Shown here one piece after another: positions 1 through 7,135 of a stretch of 64,000 nt of DNA. A program made the translations under genes and the position numbers. This DNA comes from Streptomyces neyagawaensis. GTDB taxonomy: Bacteria > Actinomycetota > Actinomycetes > Streptomycetales > Streptomycetaceae. The notes below the pieces were generated by a model. The model was not told the origin of the DNA, made no database searches, and was given only the letters and a program-made list of their open reading frames with translations. Within the stretch, counting starts at the first letter, position 1, and each line of letters starts with the position of its first letter. The stretch covers positions 120,457 to 184,456 of the forward strand of contig NZ_JAMGBG010000039.1 of NCBI RefSeq assembly GCF_023516595.1. Reading direction: 5' to 3'.

Positions 1-200
1 TCGGGCACGTGCTCACGGACCGCAGGGTAGAGGTACGCCTCCTCGGCGACCGAGTGCCGGATCAGCTCGATGGTGACCTGGTCCGCGTACACCTTGCGTT
101 TGGCGTGCCCCGAGGGCAGCTGTTCGATCTTGCCGAAGAGCTCCTCCACCTCGCGGTGGTCGGTCTTGAGTTCCTCGACGACGTTTCCGCCGTGTCCCAT
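1..200 (-). CDS. Hemerythrin HHE-type protein, 3' part missing
   Basis: This is the N-terminal 66 residues of a hemerythrin-like protein that runs off the left edge of the window. The visible helices carry the expected iron-ligand pattern: a His in the first helix (KTDHREVEELF, about residue 15), and a His with adjacent acidic residues in the next helices (ELIRHSVAEEAYLYP, about residues 46-60). Such proteins bind a di-iron centre and are linked to oxygen, NO or redox sensing, so that role comes from family knowledge. The ATG at 200 is preceded by AAGGAG at a good distance, which fixes the start. The divergent neighbour begins at 424. Confidence 0.85.
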   Translation of the reverse strand, partial: MGHGGNVVEELKTDHREVEELFGKIEQLPSGHAKRKVYADQVTIELIRHSVAEEAYLYPAVREHVP

Positions 201-423
201 GACTCGCTCCTTTCCGCCTGTCCCGGCCGTCTGCCGCGGGCGGGCCCGAAGGGGGCCAGTGAACCCCTTTCGTGTCCGGTATCGACGTATTGATCCCTTG
301 GTGGTCAGGTGGGCCGGCCTCTGTGGCCGAGGACACGTCCGCTGCGTGGCCTGCGCCATTTCCGTCGCGGCGCTCCCCGGCTACGTTCTTCGGTGCGCGC
401 TCCCCAGTACCCCGGACGGCCCA

Positions 424-972
424 GTGCACGCAGATCTCTCCCCCCTCATCGCCGCGACCGCCCAGTGGCTGACCCGCGCCTATCCGGCGGGCGGCGGCGC
501 GATCGACTCCGCCCTCTGCGAGGCCCAGGCCCGGCAGGCGGTGACCGTGGCCGCCTGGCTGCGCTACCCCACGCCGATGGACGCGGGCCTCGTCGGCATG
601 TCCGGACCCGGCGGCTCGGCCCGGCTCGACTGGATCACCGGCTACGAGACGGCCGATGACACGGCCGACGAGACGGACCCCGCGGCGGAGGACGAGCACG
701 CCTGGCGGAGTTGGGTGGACGAGGTCGTCGCCAGCTGGGCGGCCTGCCTGCTCACCGACCCCGCCCTGGCCGGCGCCGCGGTGACCGCCCTCGCCGGCAC
801 CCACCACACCGCCGGTTCCCCCGTGGCCTTCCGCCGGCTGCTCGATCCGGACGTCCAGGACCGCCGGGCCGCCGCGCTGCTGCGCCACCCCGATCTCCTC
901 GCCCCCGTGGCCGGACTCCACCACGCGGGTCTCCTCGACGCACTGCGGCCGGGGCAGGCCCTGCCGGCGTGA
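424..972 (+). CDS. Conserved hypothetical protein, about 182 aa
   Basis: This is a coding frame with typical Streptomyces third-position GC bias that I do not recognise. The product is rich in Ala, Leu and acidic residues. It has no signal peptide or membrane segment, so it is probably cytosolic and helical. A central Asp/Glu-rich stretch (ADDTADETDPAAEDE) separates two helical parts. I chose the GTG at 424 because homolog-like sequence begins there (VHADLSPLIAATAQWL). An in-frame GTG at 301 and an ATG at 70 are possible but would add low-quality sequence. The stop lies 30 bp from the convergent esterase gene. No function can be assigned. Confidence 0.6.
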   Translation: MHADLSPLIAATAQWLTRAYPAGGGAIDSALCEAQARQAVTVAAWLRYPTPMDAGLVGMSGPGGSARLDWITGYETADDTADETDPAAEDEHAWRSWVDEVVASWAACLLTDPALAGAAVTALAGTHHTAGSPVAFRRLLDPDVQDRRAAALLRHPDLLAPVAGLHHAGLLDALRPGQALPA

Positions 973-1002
973 ACCCCGGCCGCGAAGGGGCCCGGCCGCC
1001 CG

Positions 1003-2127
1003 CTACCAGCGCAGCGGAAGGCGCGCCACGAACTCGGTGAGCAGGTTCGCGAGGGTCCGGTGGTCGTTGAGCGACGGGTGCCAGTCGCAGCCGAGGAGGT
1101 CCAGGGCCGCGTCGCCGAAGAAGAAGTGGCGGACCCGGTCGTCGCCCCGCCGGTTGCGCTCCCGCACGATCCTCGTGGTCGCGTCGGCGAACGGCCGGGT
1201 GGCCGACACCACCAGGAACGTGCCGGGGCCGTAGCGCGCCCGCAGCCGGTCCAGGAACCCGTGGTAGGCGCTCTCGTAGTCGGCGACCAGCGCCTCCTGG
1301 GTGGCCCAGCGCTCACCGGGACGCAAGGGGGTGGAGAAGTCGTTGATGCCGAGCCCGATCACGACGACCTGGGGGCGCCAGCTGTCGGGCTTGCTCCACA
1401 CGTCGCCGTCCACGTTCAGCAGGGCCCGCTCGTAGAACGTGCGGTAGCTGACGCCCGGGTCGCCGCCGTTGTAGTTGCGGACCATGCCGCGACCGGAGAT
1501 CGCGTTGAGCTGGTGGTCCGCGTCGAGCCTGCGCGCGATCAGCGAGCCGAACGCGAGATCGGCGTTGCTGTTCCGGTTGACGCCGCCGTTGCCCGAACAG
1601 TCCCGTGTCTGCGAGACATTGCCGTAGCCGGCGGTGAACGAGTCGCCGATGAACTCGATCTGCCGGGTCCGCGCCCGGGGCGCGCCGAGGATCGCCCCGC
1701 CTGGGGCCGCCGTGAACCCGCCGAACCGTCCCACCGCCCACGGGCTCTCCGTGCGCTTGACCAGCCGCACCGTGTGCTCGGTGTCGGACAGGCCGCGCAG
1801 CCAGGACACGGTGCGGCCCGGCGTGACCAGCGTCGCGGCGGTCGTCCCGTCGATCCGGACGTCGTAGTCGTTGTTCGTGTCGTCGAGGACGATCCCGATG
1901 CCCGTGCCCCGGAACCGCGCCTCGAAGTACACGCCGGGCCAGGTGTACTGCACCATCCCGTCGGCGGCCTCCTTCACCCGGCCCACGGTGTGGAACACGG
2001 CCCGTGCGTCGGCGGCCGCCCGCGCGGGGGAGGGGAGGGCCGCGGTGACGAGCCCCGCGGCGGCGGCCGCGACCAGGGTCCTGCGGGAGAGGTGGGACGG
2101 TGGGGGCAAGGGGCGAGACACGTACAT
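1003..2127 (-). CDS. Secreted SGNH/GDSL acetyl esterase, CE2-like
   Basis: The 374-aa protein is probably exported and deacetylates plant polysaccharides or oligosaccharides. The N-terminus has a twin-arginine signal (SRRTLVA, residues 14-20), a hydrophobic core and a cleavage site near SPARA (about 33-37). A beta-sandwich N-domain (about 40-150) precedes the SGNH hydrolase domain. The nucleophile is Ser163 in IEFIGDSFTAGYGN, with an Asn-containing block (GLGIND) and a C-terminal Asp-Trp-His-Pro (348-351). This two-domain layout is that of carbohydrate esterase family 2. The ATG at 2127 has GAAGGGAT upstream. A perfect CebR-type palindrome lies 41 bp before the start, suggesting control by cello-oligosaccharide availability. 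Confidence 0.88.
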   Translation of the reverse strand: MYVSRPLPPPSHLSRRTLVAAAAAGLVTAALPSPARAAADARAVFHTVGRVKEAADGMVQYTWPGVYFEARFRGTGIGIVLDDTNNDYDVRIDGTTAATLVTPGRTVSWLRGLSDTEHTVRLVKRTESPWAVGRFGGFTAAPGGAILGAPRARTRQIEFIGDSFTAGYGNVSQTRDCSGNGGVNRNSNADLAFGSLIARRLDADHQLNAISGRGMVRNYNGGDPGVSYRTFYERALLNVDGDVWSKPDSWRPQVVVIGLGINDFSTPLRPGERWATQEALVADYESAYHGFLDRLRARYGPGTFLVVSATRPFADATTRIVRERNRRGDDRVRHFFFGDAALDLLGCDWHPSLNDHRTLANLLTEFVARLPLRW

Positions 2128-2167
2128 GTGACATCCCTTCGACACGCGGACGGACGGGTGCGGAGTG

Positions 2168-2181
2168 TGGGAGCGCTCCCA
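2168..2181. promoter_or_regulatory. CebR-type operator
   Basis: TGGGAGCGCTCCCA is a perfect 14-bp palindrome. It is identical to the operator known for CebR, the LacI-family repressor of cellulose and cello-oligosaccharide utilisation in Streptomyces. It sits 41 bp upstream of the start of the CE2-like esterase, where bound repressor would block transcription. No cebR gene is in this window, so the regulator would act in trans. Confidence 0.8.
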
Positions 2182-2302
2182 GGCCATGTGCTTTCGAAGG
2201 TGACCGCCCCCCACCACCCCGTCAACCCCTCAGGTCGACATCCGTCACGCGCCGGACCACCGCGACGGTCCGCCCATCCGGCGGAAGTCGGCCGGGCGCC
2301 GA

Positions 2303-3016
2303 CTACGCCTGAGGCGGACGCGTCAGGCCCTTCTGGTACGCGTAACGCACCGCCTGCGCCCGGTCCTTGACGCCCGTCTTGGCGAAGAGGTTGTTGATGT
2401 GCGTCTTGACGGTGGCCGGGGAGACATGGAGGGCGCGGGCGATCTCCGTGTTGCTGAGCCCGTCGGCGATACGGGCCAGCACCTCGGCCTCACGGGCGGT
2501 CAGCCCGTCGGGGAGCGCGGCGGGCGCAGGATCCGGCGCCGGGTGGGCCAGTTGCTCCAGCAGACGCCGCTGGATCCGTGGGGACAGACCGGCGTCCCCG
2601 TCCAGTACGGCATGGACCGCCCGTACGATCTCGTCGCCGTCGGCGTCCTTGGTCAGATAGCCGCGCGCCCCGGCCCGCAGCGCCGGGAAGAGCCAGTCGT
2701 CGTCGGCGTACGTGGTGAGCACGACGACCTCGGTACCGGGGTGGTCGGCGCGGACACGACGGGTCGCCTCGACGCCGTCGCAGCGGGGCATGCGCAGATC
2801 CATCAGCACGACGTCCGGGGCGAGTTCGGCGACGAGCCGTACGGCCTCCTCGCCGTCGCCCGCCGAACCGACCACCTCGATGCCGGGCAGCAGCCCGAGG
2901 ATCATCACGATGCCCTCGCGCACCACGGTCTGGTCGTCGGCGACCACCACCCGCGCCGTCCGGCCGCTCCCCGTCGTCGCGTCGTTGCTTCTGGCGTTCC
3001 CGGCCCCCTCGTTCAC
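2303..3016 (-). CDS. NarL/LuxR-family response regulator
   Basis: The 237-aa protein has an N-terminal receiver domain. Acidic residues are at Asp27-Asp28, the phospho-acceptor is Asp73 in VVLMDLRMP, and Thr/Lys switch residues follow. The C-terminal LuxR-type helix-turn-helix covers about 172-231 (LTAREAEVLARIADGLSN, then ATVKTHINNLFAKTG). It should be phosphorylated by the histidine kinase encoded immediately upstream, and it shares a 4-bp GTGA overlap with that gene, so the two are translationally coupled. Start is GTG 3016. Its first 20 residues are a short flexible extension. Targets are unknown; the upstream membrane-protein gene is in the same operon and is an obvious candidate. Confidence 0.93.
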   Translation of the reverse strand: MNEGAGNARSNDATTGSGRTARVVVADDQTVVREGIVMILGLLPGIEVVGSAGDGEEAVRLVAELAPDVVLMDLRMPRCDGVEATRRVRADHPGTEVVVLTTYADDDWLFPALRAGARGYLTKDADGDEIVRAVHAVLDGDAGLSPRIQRRLLEQLAHPAPDPAPAALPDGLTAREAEVLARIADGLSNTEIARALHVSPATVKTHINNLFAKTGVKDRAQAVRYAYQKGLTRPPQA

Positions 3017-4185
3017 GCCGGCACCCGCAGCCGCACCACGAAGCCCTCCTCGTCCGGTCCCGCCTCCAGGGTGCCGCCGAGCAGTTCGGCCCGCTCCCGC
3101 ATCCCGATCAGACCGTACCCGGAGCCGGCCGGGACCGGACCGCCGCCGTCGCGGCCCGGATCGCGCACGGCGCCGAAGTCCCGTACCTCCAGGGCGACAT
3201 GCGCGTCCTCGTAGGCGAGCCGCAGCCGCACCCGGGCGCCGGGCGCGTGGCGGCGCACATTGGTCAGGGCCTCCTGGGCCACCCGGCGCACCGTCTGCGC
3301 GGCCTCCGCCGACAGCGCGCGGCGTTCACCGCCGACCTCCACGGCGGTCGCCTCGGTGAGGGCGGCCAGATCACGCAGGTACTCCTCCACCGGAGCCGTC
3401 TCGCCCCGCAGCGCGGACAGCGCCTGACGGGTCTCCGCCAGGCCCTCACGGGCCATGGCCCGGGCGGCGACGACCCGTTCGAGGATCCGCTCCCGCTCGG
3501 CGTCACGCTCGATCAGCAGCCGGGCCGCCTCCAGGTGGACCAACTGGGCGGAGAGGCTGTGGGCGAGGACGTCGTGCATCTCGCGGGCGATCCTGGCCCG
3601 TTCGGTGAGGGCGGCGGCCTCCGCCTGGGCCTCCAGCGCGGCCCGTTCACGGAGTCGGAGCCGCAGGGCGTTCCCGCGCGCCTCGGCGTCCAGGCGCAGG
3701 ACGTGGCCGAGGAGGAAGAGCCCGGCCGCGGTCGCGGCCGTCGTGGGCCATGGGTCGTCCGCCGTCACGGCGTAGCCGGCGAGCGCACCGGCGGCCACGG
3801 GAACCGCGGCGGCCCACGGCAGCCGCCGCAGCGCCACGACGACCACACCGCACCACACGACGACCGCCAGCACGTCGAAGCCCACGGCCCGCGCCGCCAC
3901 GGCGAGGCCCGCCGCCGCGAGGAGTATCAGCAGGGAGGTCCACACCCGCCGGGCGAGGGTGAGCCGGAAGAACGCCCACACACCCAGCACGCAGCCCATC
4001 ACGGCGACCACGTCGAACAGCGTCCGCCAGGACAGGACCGGGTGCTCCGAGATCCCGCGCCACAGCAGCAGCCCGGTCACGAAGACCCGTCCGGTCCAGG
4101 CGCGCAGCCGCCCGTACCGCGTGGCGCCCTCCCGGGAGAGCGCCTCCCGAGAGGGCCAGCTCGTCCAGGTCGTACGACGACTCAC
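3013..4185 (-). CDS. Sensor histidine kinase, HisKA_3/NarX type
   Basis: The 390-aa protein is an integral-membrane kinase. Hydrophobic segments between about residues 34 and 160 form the sensor part, without a large external domain. A coiled linker then leads to the HisKA_3 dimerisation domain with phospho-accepting His204 (AREMHDVLAHSLS). The HATPase domain follows, with its N-box near VAQEALTNVRRHA and a glycine-rich box at GYGLIGMRERAELLGG. It phosphorylates the response regulator encoded next in the operon. Start GTG 4185 overlaps the stop of the upstream membrane-protein gene in a GTGA arrangement, and its own stop overlaps the regulator start in the same way. The signal is unknown; the neighbouring membrane protein may be a co-sensor. 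Confidence 0.92.
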   Translation of the reverse strand: MSRRTTWTSWPSREALSREGATRYGRLRAWTGRVFVTGLLLWRGISEHPVLSWRTLFDVVAVMGCVLGVWAFFRLTLARRVWTSLLILLAAAGLAVAARAVGFDVLAVVVWCGVVVVALRRLPWAAAVPVAAGALAGYAVTADDPWPTTAATAAGLFLLGHVLRLDAEARGNALRLRLRERAALEAQAEAAALTERARIAREMHDVLAHSLSAQLVHLEAARLLIERDAERERILERVVAARAMAREGLAETRQALSALRGETAPVEEYLRDLAALTEATAVEVGGERRALSAEAAQTVRRVAQEALTNVRRHAPGARVRLRLAYEDAHVALEVRDFGAVRDPGRDGGGPVPAGSGYGLIGMRERAELLGGTLEAGPDEEGFVVRLRVPA

Positions 4186-4703
4186 ACACGGTCCTTCCGG
4201 GCGGCGGCGGGGGAGATGACGACTCGGCCGGCATCACGGTACGTCGGCTCCAGGCCGCAGGCCCGCCACTTGAGCACCCCGCCGCGGGCCAGCAGGGTCA
4301 CCGCGAGCCCGAGCAGCAGGGCGCCGCCGCCCTGCTCCACGCCGGCCGCCGCCCCGGCGCCGTACAGCCCGGCCCGCGCGGCGACCCCGCCGAGCCACAC
4401 CAGTGCGGTGGCCCCGGTGCCCTTGGCCCACACCGAGCCGTCCGCGGCCCGCCACACACGCGGGGTCACCGCCCAGCCGAGGCCCGTCAGCAGCCCCACC
4501 ACCACCTCCGCGCCGAGCAGCGTGGCGGCGGCGACCGGATGCCGTCCGTCGAGCAGCCCCGGTTCCCGCACCGCCAGCACGGCCAGCGCGACGGGCAGCA
4601 CCCACCACCGCCGGTCCAGGTCGATCCGCTGCGCCAGGAACTGCCGTACGACCACCCACCCGACGACCGCGACGATCACCAGCGCGTTGACGGACTCGGA
4701 CAT
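4182..4703 (-). CDS. Small membrane protein, DUF1453-like
   Basis: The 173-aa protein has four or five hydrophobic segments separated by short charged loops (for example VVVRQFLAQRIDLDRRWWVL, and the WAVTPRVWRAADGSVWAKG turn). It resembles the DUF1453/CcdC-like membrane family, but the assignment is from general pattern only. ATG 4703 is preceded by GGAGG. It is the first gene of a three-gene coupled cassette with a kinase and response regulator, and its stop overlaps the kinase start. Such placement is common for proteins that modulate or are regulated by the two-component pair. No catalytic residues are evident. Confidence 0.7.
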   Translation of the reverse strand: MSESVNALVIVAVVGWVVVRQFLAQRIDLDRRWWVLPVALAVLAVREPGLLDGRHPVAAATLLGAEVVVGLLTGLGWAVTPRVWRAADGSVWAKGTGATALVWLGGVAARAGLYGAGAAAGVEQGGGALLLGLAVTLLARGGVLKWRACGLEPTYRDAGRVVISPAAARKDRV

Positions 4704-4840
4704 GGTCGCCTCCGGGGAACGGGGAAGTCCTGTACCCGTCAAGTTAGGCGGAAGCGCAGGTCAGGGGATCGGAGGCAGGGAGGATCGTGGGTGGAGGTGT
4801 CCTCTCCACCCACGGGTGGAGACGGGGTTTCCGGCGAGGG

Positions 4841-4985
4841 GCGGGGCGGGTCAGGGTGGGCCCGGGGCGGGTCCGCGGCGGGTCCGCGGTGGGGCCCGGG
4901 GCGGGTCCAGGGTAGGGGGCCGGGGCGAGGTGGGCCGTGTCGACGGGGAGGGGTGGGCCGTGTCGACGGGGAGGGCGGGGGCATG
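4841..4985. repeat. G-rich degenerate tandem repeats
   Basis: The 314-bp gap between the membrane-protein gene and the SRPBCC gene holds short G-rich direct repeats on the plus strand. GGGCGGGTCCGCGG-like units are followed by two tandem copies of a roughly 20-bp unit, TGGGCCGTGTCGACGGGGAG. Runs of three to five G are dense enough to permit G-quadruplex formation. I see no coding potential here. Confidence 0.65.
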
Positions 4986-5017
4986 GCTTGGGCGAGGGCT
5001 GTGGCCGTGTCCCGGTG

Positions 5018-5431
5018 TCAGCCCGCCGTGTGCTCGACGCGCAGCCGCACCTGCTCCTCCAGGCGCCGCAGGCTGGTGTCGAGGGCGTCGGCCACGGCCT
5101 GCTCGCCCGGATCGTGGCTGTTGTCGAAGAAGGACAGATGGACCGTCACCTCGCTCGCCCCGCCGTCGATACCGGCGACCTGGAGCCACCCCGTGTAGCT
5201 CGACCGCCCCCGCGTGCCCCACTCCAGCCGCATCTGCTCGCGCCGGGCGCGCAGCAGCGCGGCCATGTCCTCGTCCGTGCGGTCCTCGTGCACGGTGACG
5301 GCGGGCAGACCGGCGGCCTCCACATGCAGGGCGTCCGGCAACCAGGCGTCCAGCTGGTCGACATTGGCAGCCTGGTCGAACACGTGCTCGGGCTGTGCGG
5401 GCATCGTGCGGGAACGTTCGTACTCGGTCAT
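5018..5431 (-). CDS. SRPBCC-family (START-like) protein
   Basis: The 137-aa protein looks like a polyketide-cyclase/START-like fold. An N-terminal strand-helix (RTMPAQPEHVFDQAANVDQL) is followed by alternating strands (SSYTGWLQVAGIDGG, then EVTVHLSFFD) and a long C-terminal amphipathic helix (LDTSLRRLEEQVRLRV) that usually lines the hydrophobic cavity. Family members bind lipids, polyketides or hydrophobic ligands. The actual ligand cannot be told. ATG 5431 with AGGTGG upstream is the best start. A possible SigB-type promoter lies upstream. The gene is divergent from the SDR gene at 5739. Confidence 0.72.
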   Translation of the reverse strand: MTEYERSRTMPAQPEHVFDQAANVDQLDAWLPDALHVEAAGLPAVTVHEDRTDEDMAALLRARREQMRLEWGTRGRSSYTGWLQVAGIDGGASEVTVHLSFFDNSHDPGEQAVADALDTSLRRLEEQVRLRVEHTAG

Positions 5432-5487
5432 GGCGGCACCACCTAGACCCGTCTCGGCGCAGCGGGATCCGCGCGTGAGCGTGCCGG

Positions 5488-5513
5488 GTACCCGGCCGCC
5501 CCCGGCGTGAATC
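5488..5513 (-). promoter_or_regulatory. Possible SigB-type promoter
   Basis: Read on the minus strand, GATT is followed after 16 nt by GGGTAC. This fits the loose consensus GNNT-N14-16-GGGTAC reported for the general stress sigma factor SigB of Streptomyces. The -10 element is about 57 bp from the start codon of the SRPBCC gene. The consensus is short, and GGGTACCC is itself a palindrome, so chance is possible. Confidence 0.35.
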
Positions 5514-5738
5514 AGCCGGGCGGCGGCGATGACGGCTGCCGCGCGCGGCCGGCGCGGCGGCGGCCATGCCCGGTCGTCGGCCGGCGGAGGTGACCGCGTG
5601 GTTTCGGGTACCCGTGCGCCGGCGGCGGCCACGAAGGGCGCGTCCGCCCGAGACGGCCGGCTGCACCGGATACGGAAGAGCGGCACACAGCCGAACAGCT
5701 CATACAGCCGGATACAGCGATGTACGAGGAGGTACGCG

Positions 5739-6719
5739 ATGCGACTGCGGGATCACGTGGTGGTGGTGACGGGGGCGTCCAGCGGGATCGGCAGGGCCAC
5801 GGCCGAGGCGTTCGCCCGCAAGGGGTGCGCGGTGGTGCTGGCCGCGCGGCGCGAGGAGGCGCTGGAGGCGACGGCACAGGAGTGCGGGAAGCACCGCGGG
5901 GCCCGGACCCTGGTCGTGCCGACCGACACCACGGACGTCGGCGCGGTCGAGGAACTGGCCGCGCGTGCCGTGCGGGAGTTCGGCCGGATCGACGTCTGGG
6001 TCAACAACGCGGCCGTCAACGCCTTCGGCCGCTTCGAGGACGTACCGATCGAGGACTTCCGCAAGGTCCTCGACGTCAACGTGATGGGCTATGTGTACGG
6101 GGCGCGGGCGGCGCTGCCGGTGATGCGCGCGCAGGGCCGGGGCACGCTGATCAACATCTCGTCCGTGGCGGGCGCCGTCGCCCAGCCGTACAGCCACCCG
6201 TACAGCATGTCGAAGCACGCCGTGCAGGGCCTCGGGTCGAGTCTGCGGCAGCAACTGCGGGTGGAGGGCGTGAAAGGCATCCACGTGTGCACGGTGATGC
6301 CGGCGACCATCGACACCCCGCACTTCGAGCAGGCGGCCAACTTCACCGGGCGCAGGGTGCTCGCCATGCCGCCCGTGTACAGCCCCGAGCGGGTCGCCCA
6401 CGCCGTCGTCGACCTGGTCCGGCACCCCCGGCGCGAGGTCGTCGTCGGACCTGCGGGCAAGGCCCTGGTACGGCAGGCGCGGAGGTCTCCGGCCGTCGCG
6501 GAGCGGGCGATGGCGCGGCAGACCGACAAGACCCATCTCTCCCACGACGAGGCGGCCCCGGCCACCCACGGCGCGCTGCACGTCCCGGCATCCGGAGAGG
6601 GCGCGGTGCACGGCGGCTGGGGCGGCCGGCGCCGCACCGCGCTGCGCCGCACGGCCACCGTCGCGCTCGTCGGAGCGGGGGTGGCCGCCGCCGGCCGCCG
6701 GATCGGCCGGACCGCCTGA
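5739..6719 (+). CDS. SDR-family NAD(P)-dependent oxidoreductase
   Basis: The 326-aa protein is a classical short-chain dehydrogenase with a C-terminal extension. The cofactor-binding glycine motif TGASSGIG is at 11-18, NNAA at 89-92, catalytic Ser at 141-142 (INISSVAG), and Tyr155/Lys159 in HPYSMSKHAVQG. The Arg residues after the second strand (AARREE) suggest NADP preference. Residues after about 250 are Ala/Arg-rich and end in a hydrophobic segment (TVALVGAGVAAAGRRIG) that could be a membrane anchor. The substrate is unknown. ATG 5739 has GAGGAGGT upstream; a longer in-frame extension to 5529 lacks such a site. A strong terminator hairpin follows at 6728. Confidence 0.9.
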   Translation: MRLRDHVVVVTGASSGIGRATAEAFARKGCAVVLAARREEALEATAQECGKHRGARTLVVPTDTTDVGAVEELAARAVREFGRIDVWVNNAAVNAFGRFEDVPIEDFRKVLDVNVMGYVYGARAALPVMRAQGRGTLINISSVAGAVAQPYSHPYSMSKHAVQGLGSSLRQQLRVEGVKGIHVCTVMPATIDTPHFEQAANFTGRRVLAMPPVYSPERVAHAVVDLVRHPRREVVVGPAGKALVRQARRSPAVAERAMARQTDKTHLSHDEAAPATHGALHVPASGEGAVHGGWGGRRRTALRRTATVALVGAGVAAAGRRIGRTA

Positions 6720-6727
6720 CACACGGG

Positions 6728-6761
6728 GGGCCGGGAGCGGCGGGTTCGCCGCTCCCGGCCC
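6728..6761 (+). terminator. Rho-independent-type terminator hairpin
   Basis: A perfect 15-bp stem, GGGCCGGGAGCGGCG pairing with CGCCGCTCCCGGCCC, closes a 4-nt loop 8 bp after the SDR stop codon. No U-tract follows, as is usual in Streptomyces. The stem would work in both directions and may also insulate the minus-strand gene ending at 6851. Confidence 0.8.
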
Positions 6762-6850
6762 ACGGCACGAGGTGCGGCCGGCACGAGGTGCGGCGACGCC
6801 CCGGTGGGTCTACGCCCCGGTGGGTCCCCACCGTCGCCGCCGCGCTCCGT

Positions 6851-7096
6851 TCAGCCGCCCTGCTCCGTCACGATCGCGTCGAGCGTCGCCGCCACCGCGT
6901 GGAGGTCGTCCGGCGCCGACCGGTCGGCCGCCAGGCGTTCCCTCAACTCGCCGCCGGAGATGACCCGCAGGACGTCCTGTTCGCCCGCCGCGGCCGGCTC
7001 CCGGGCGGAGAGTACCTCGGCGCGTCCCCGCGAGAGCACCAGTGTGGCGTCGTCCTCACGCTCCAACAGTTCACGCACATGGCTCGCGGTGATCAT
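6851..7096 (-). CDS. Small hypothetical protein, 81 aa
   Basis: This is a short acidic protein of unknown function. It starts MITASHVRELLEREDDATLV and ends in a helical segment (DDLHAVAATLDAIVTEQGG). No signal peptide, membrane span or cysteine motif is visible. The middle part, with AEVLSAREPAAAGEQDVLRV, suggests a small alpha/beta fold. ATG 7096 is preceded by GGAAGGAAGG about 15 nt upstream, a slightly distant ribosome binding site. It lies 39 bp downstream of the CYP152 gene on the same strand and may be the last gene of that operon. Confidence 0.6.
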   Translation of the reverse strand: MITASHVRELLEREDDATLVLSRGRAEVLSAREPAAAGEQDVLRVISGGELRERLAADRSAPDDLHAVAATLDAIVTEQGG

Positions 7097-7135
7097 CGGC
7101 CTGCGTCCCTTCCTTCCGAGGTCCTCGACGACGCC

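Noticed and set aside
3199..5298. A 699-codon plus-strand open frame
   Set aside because: It is antisense to the histidine kinase and membrane-protein genes, which have clear domains and coupled overlaps.
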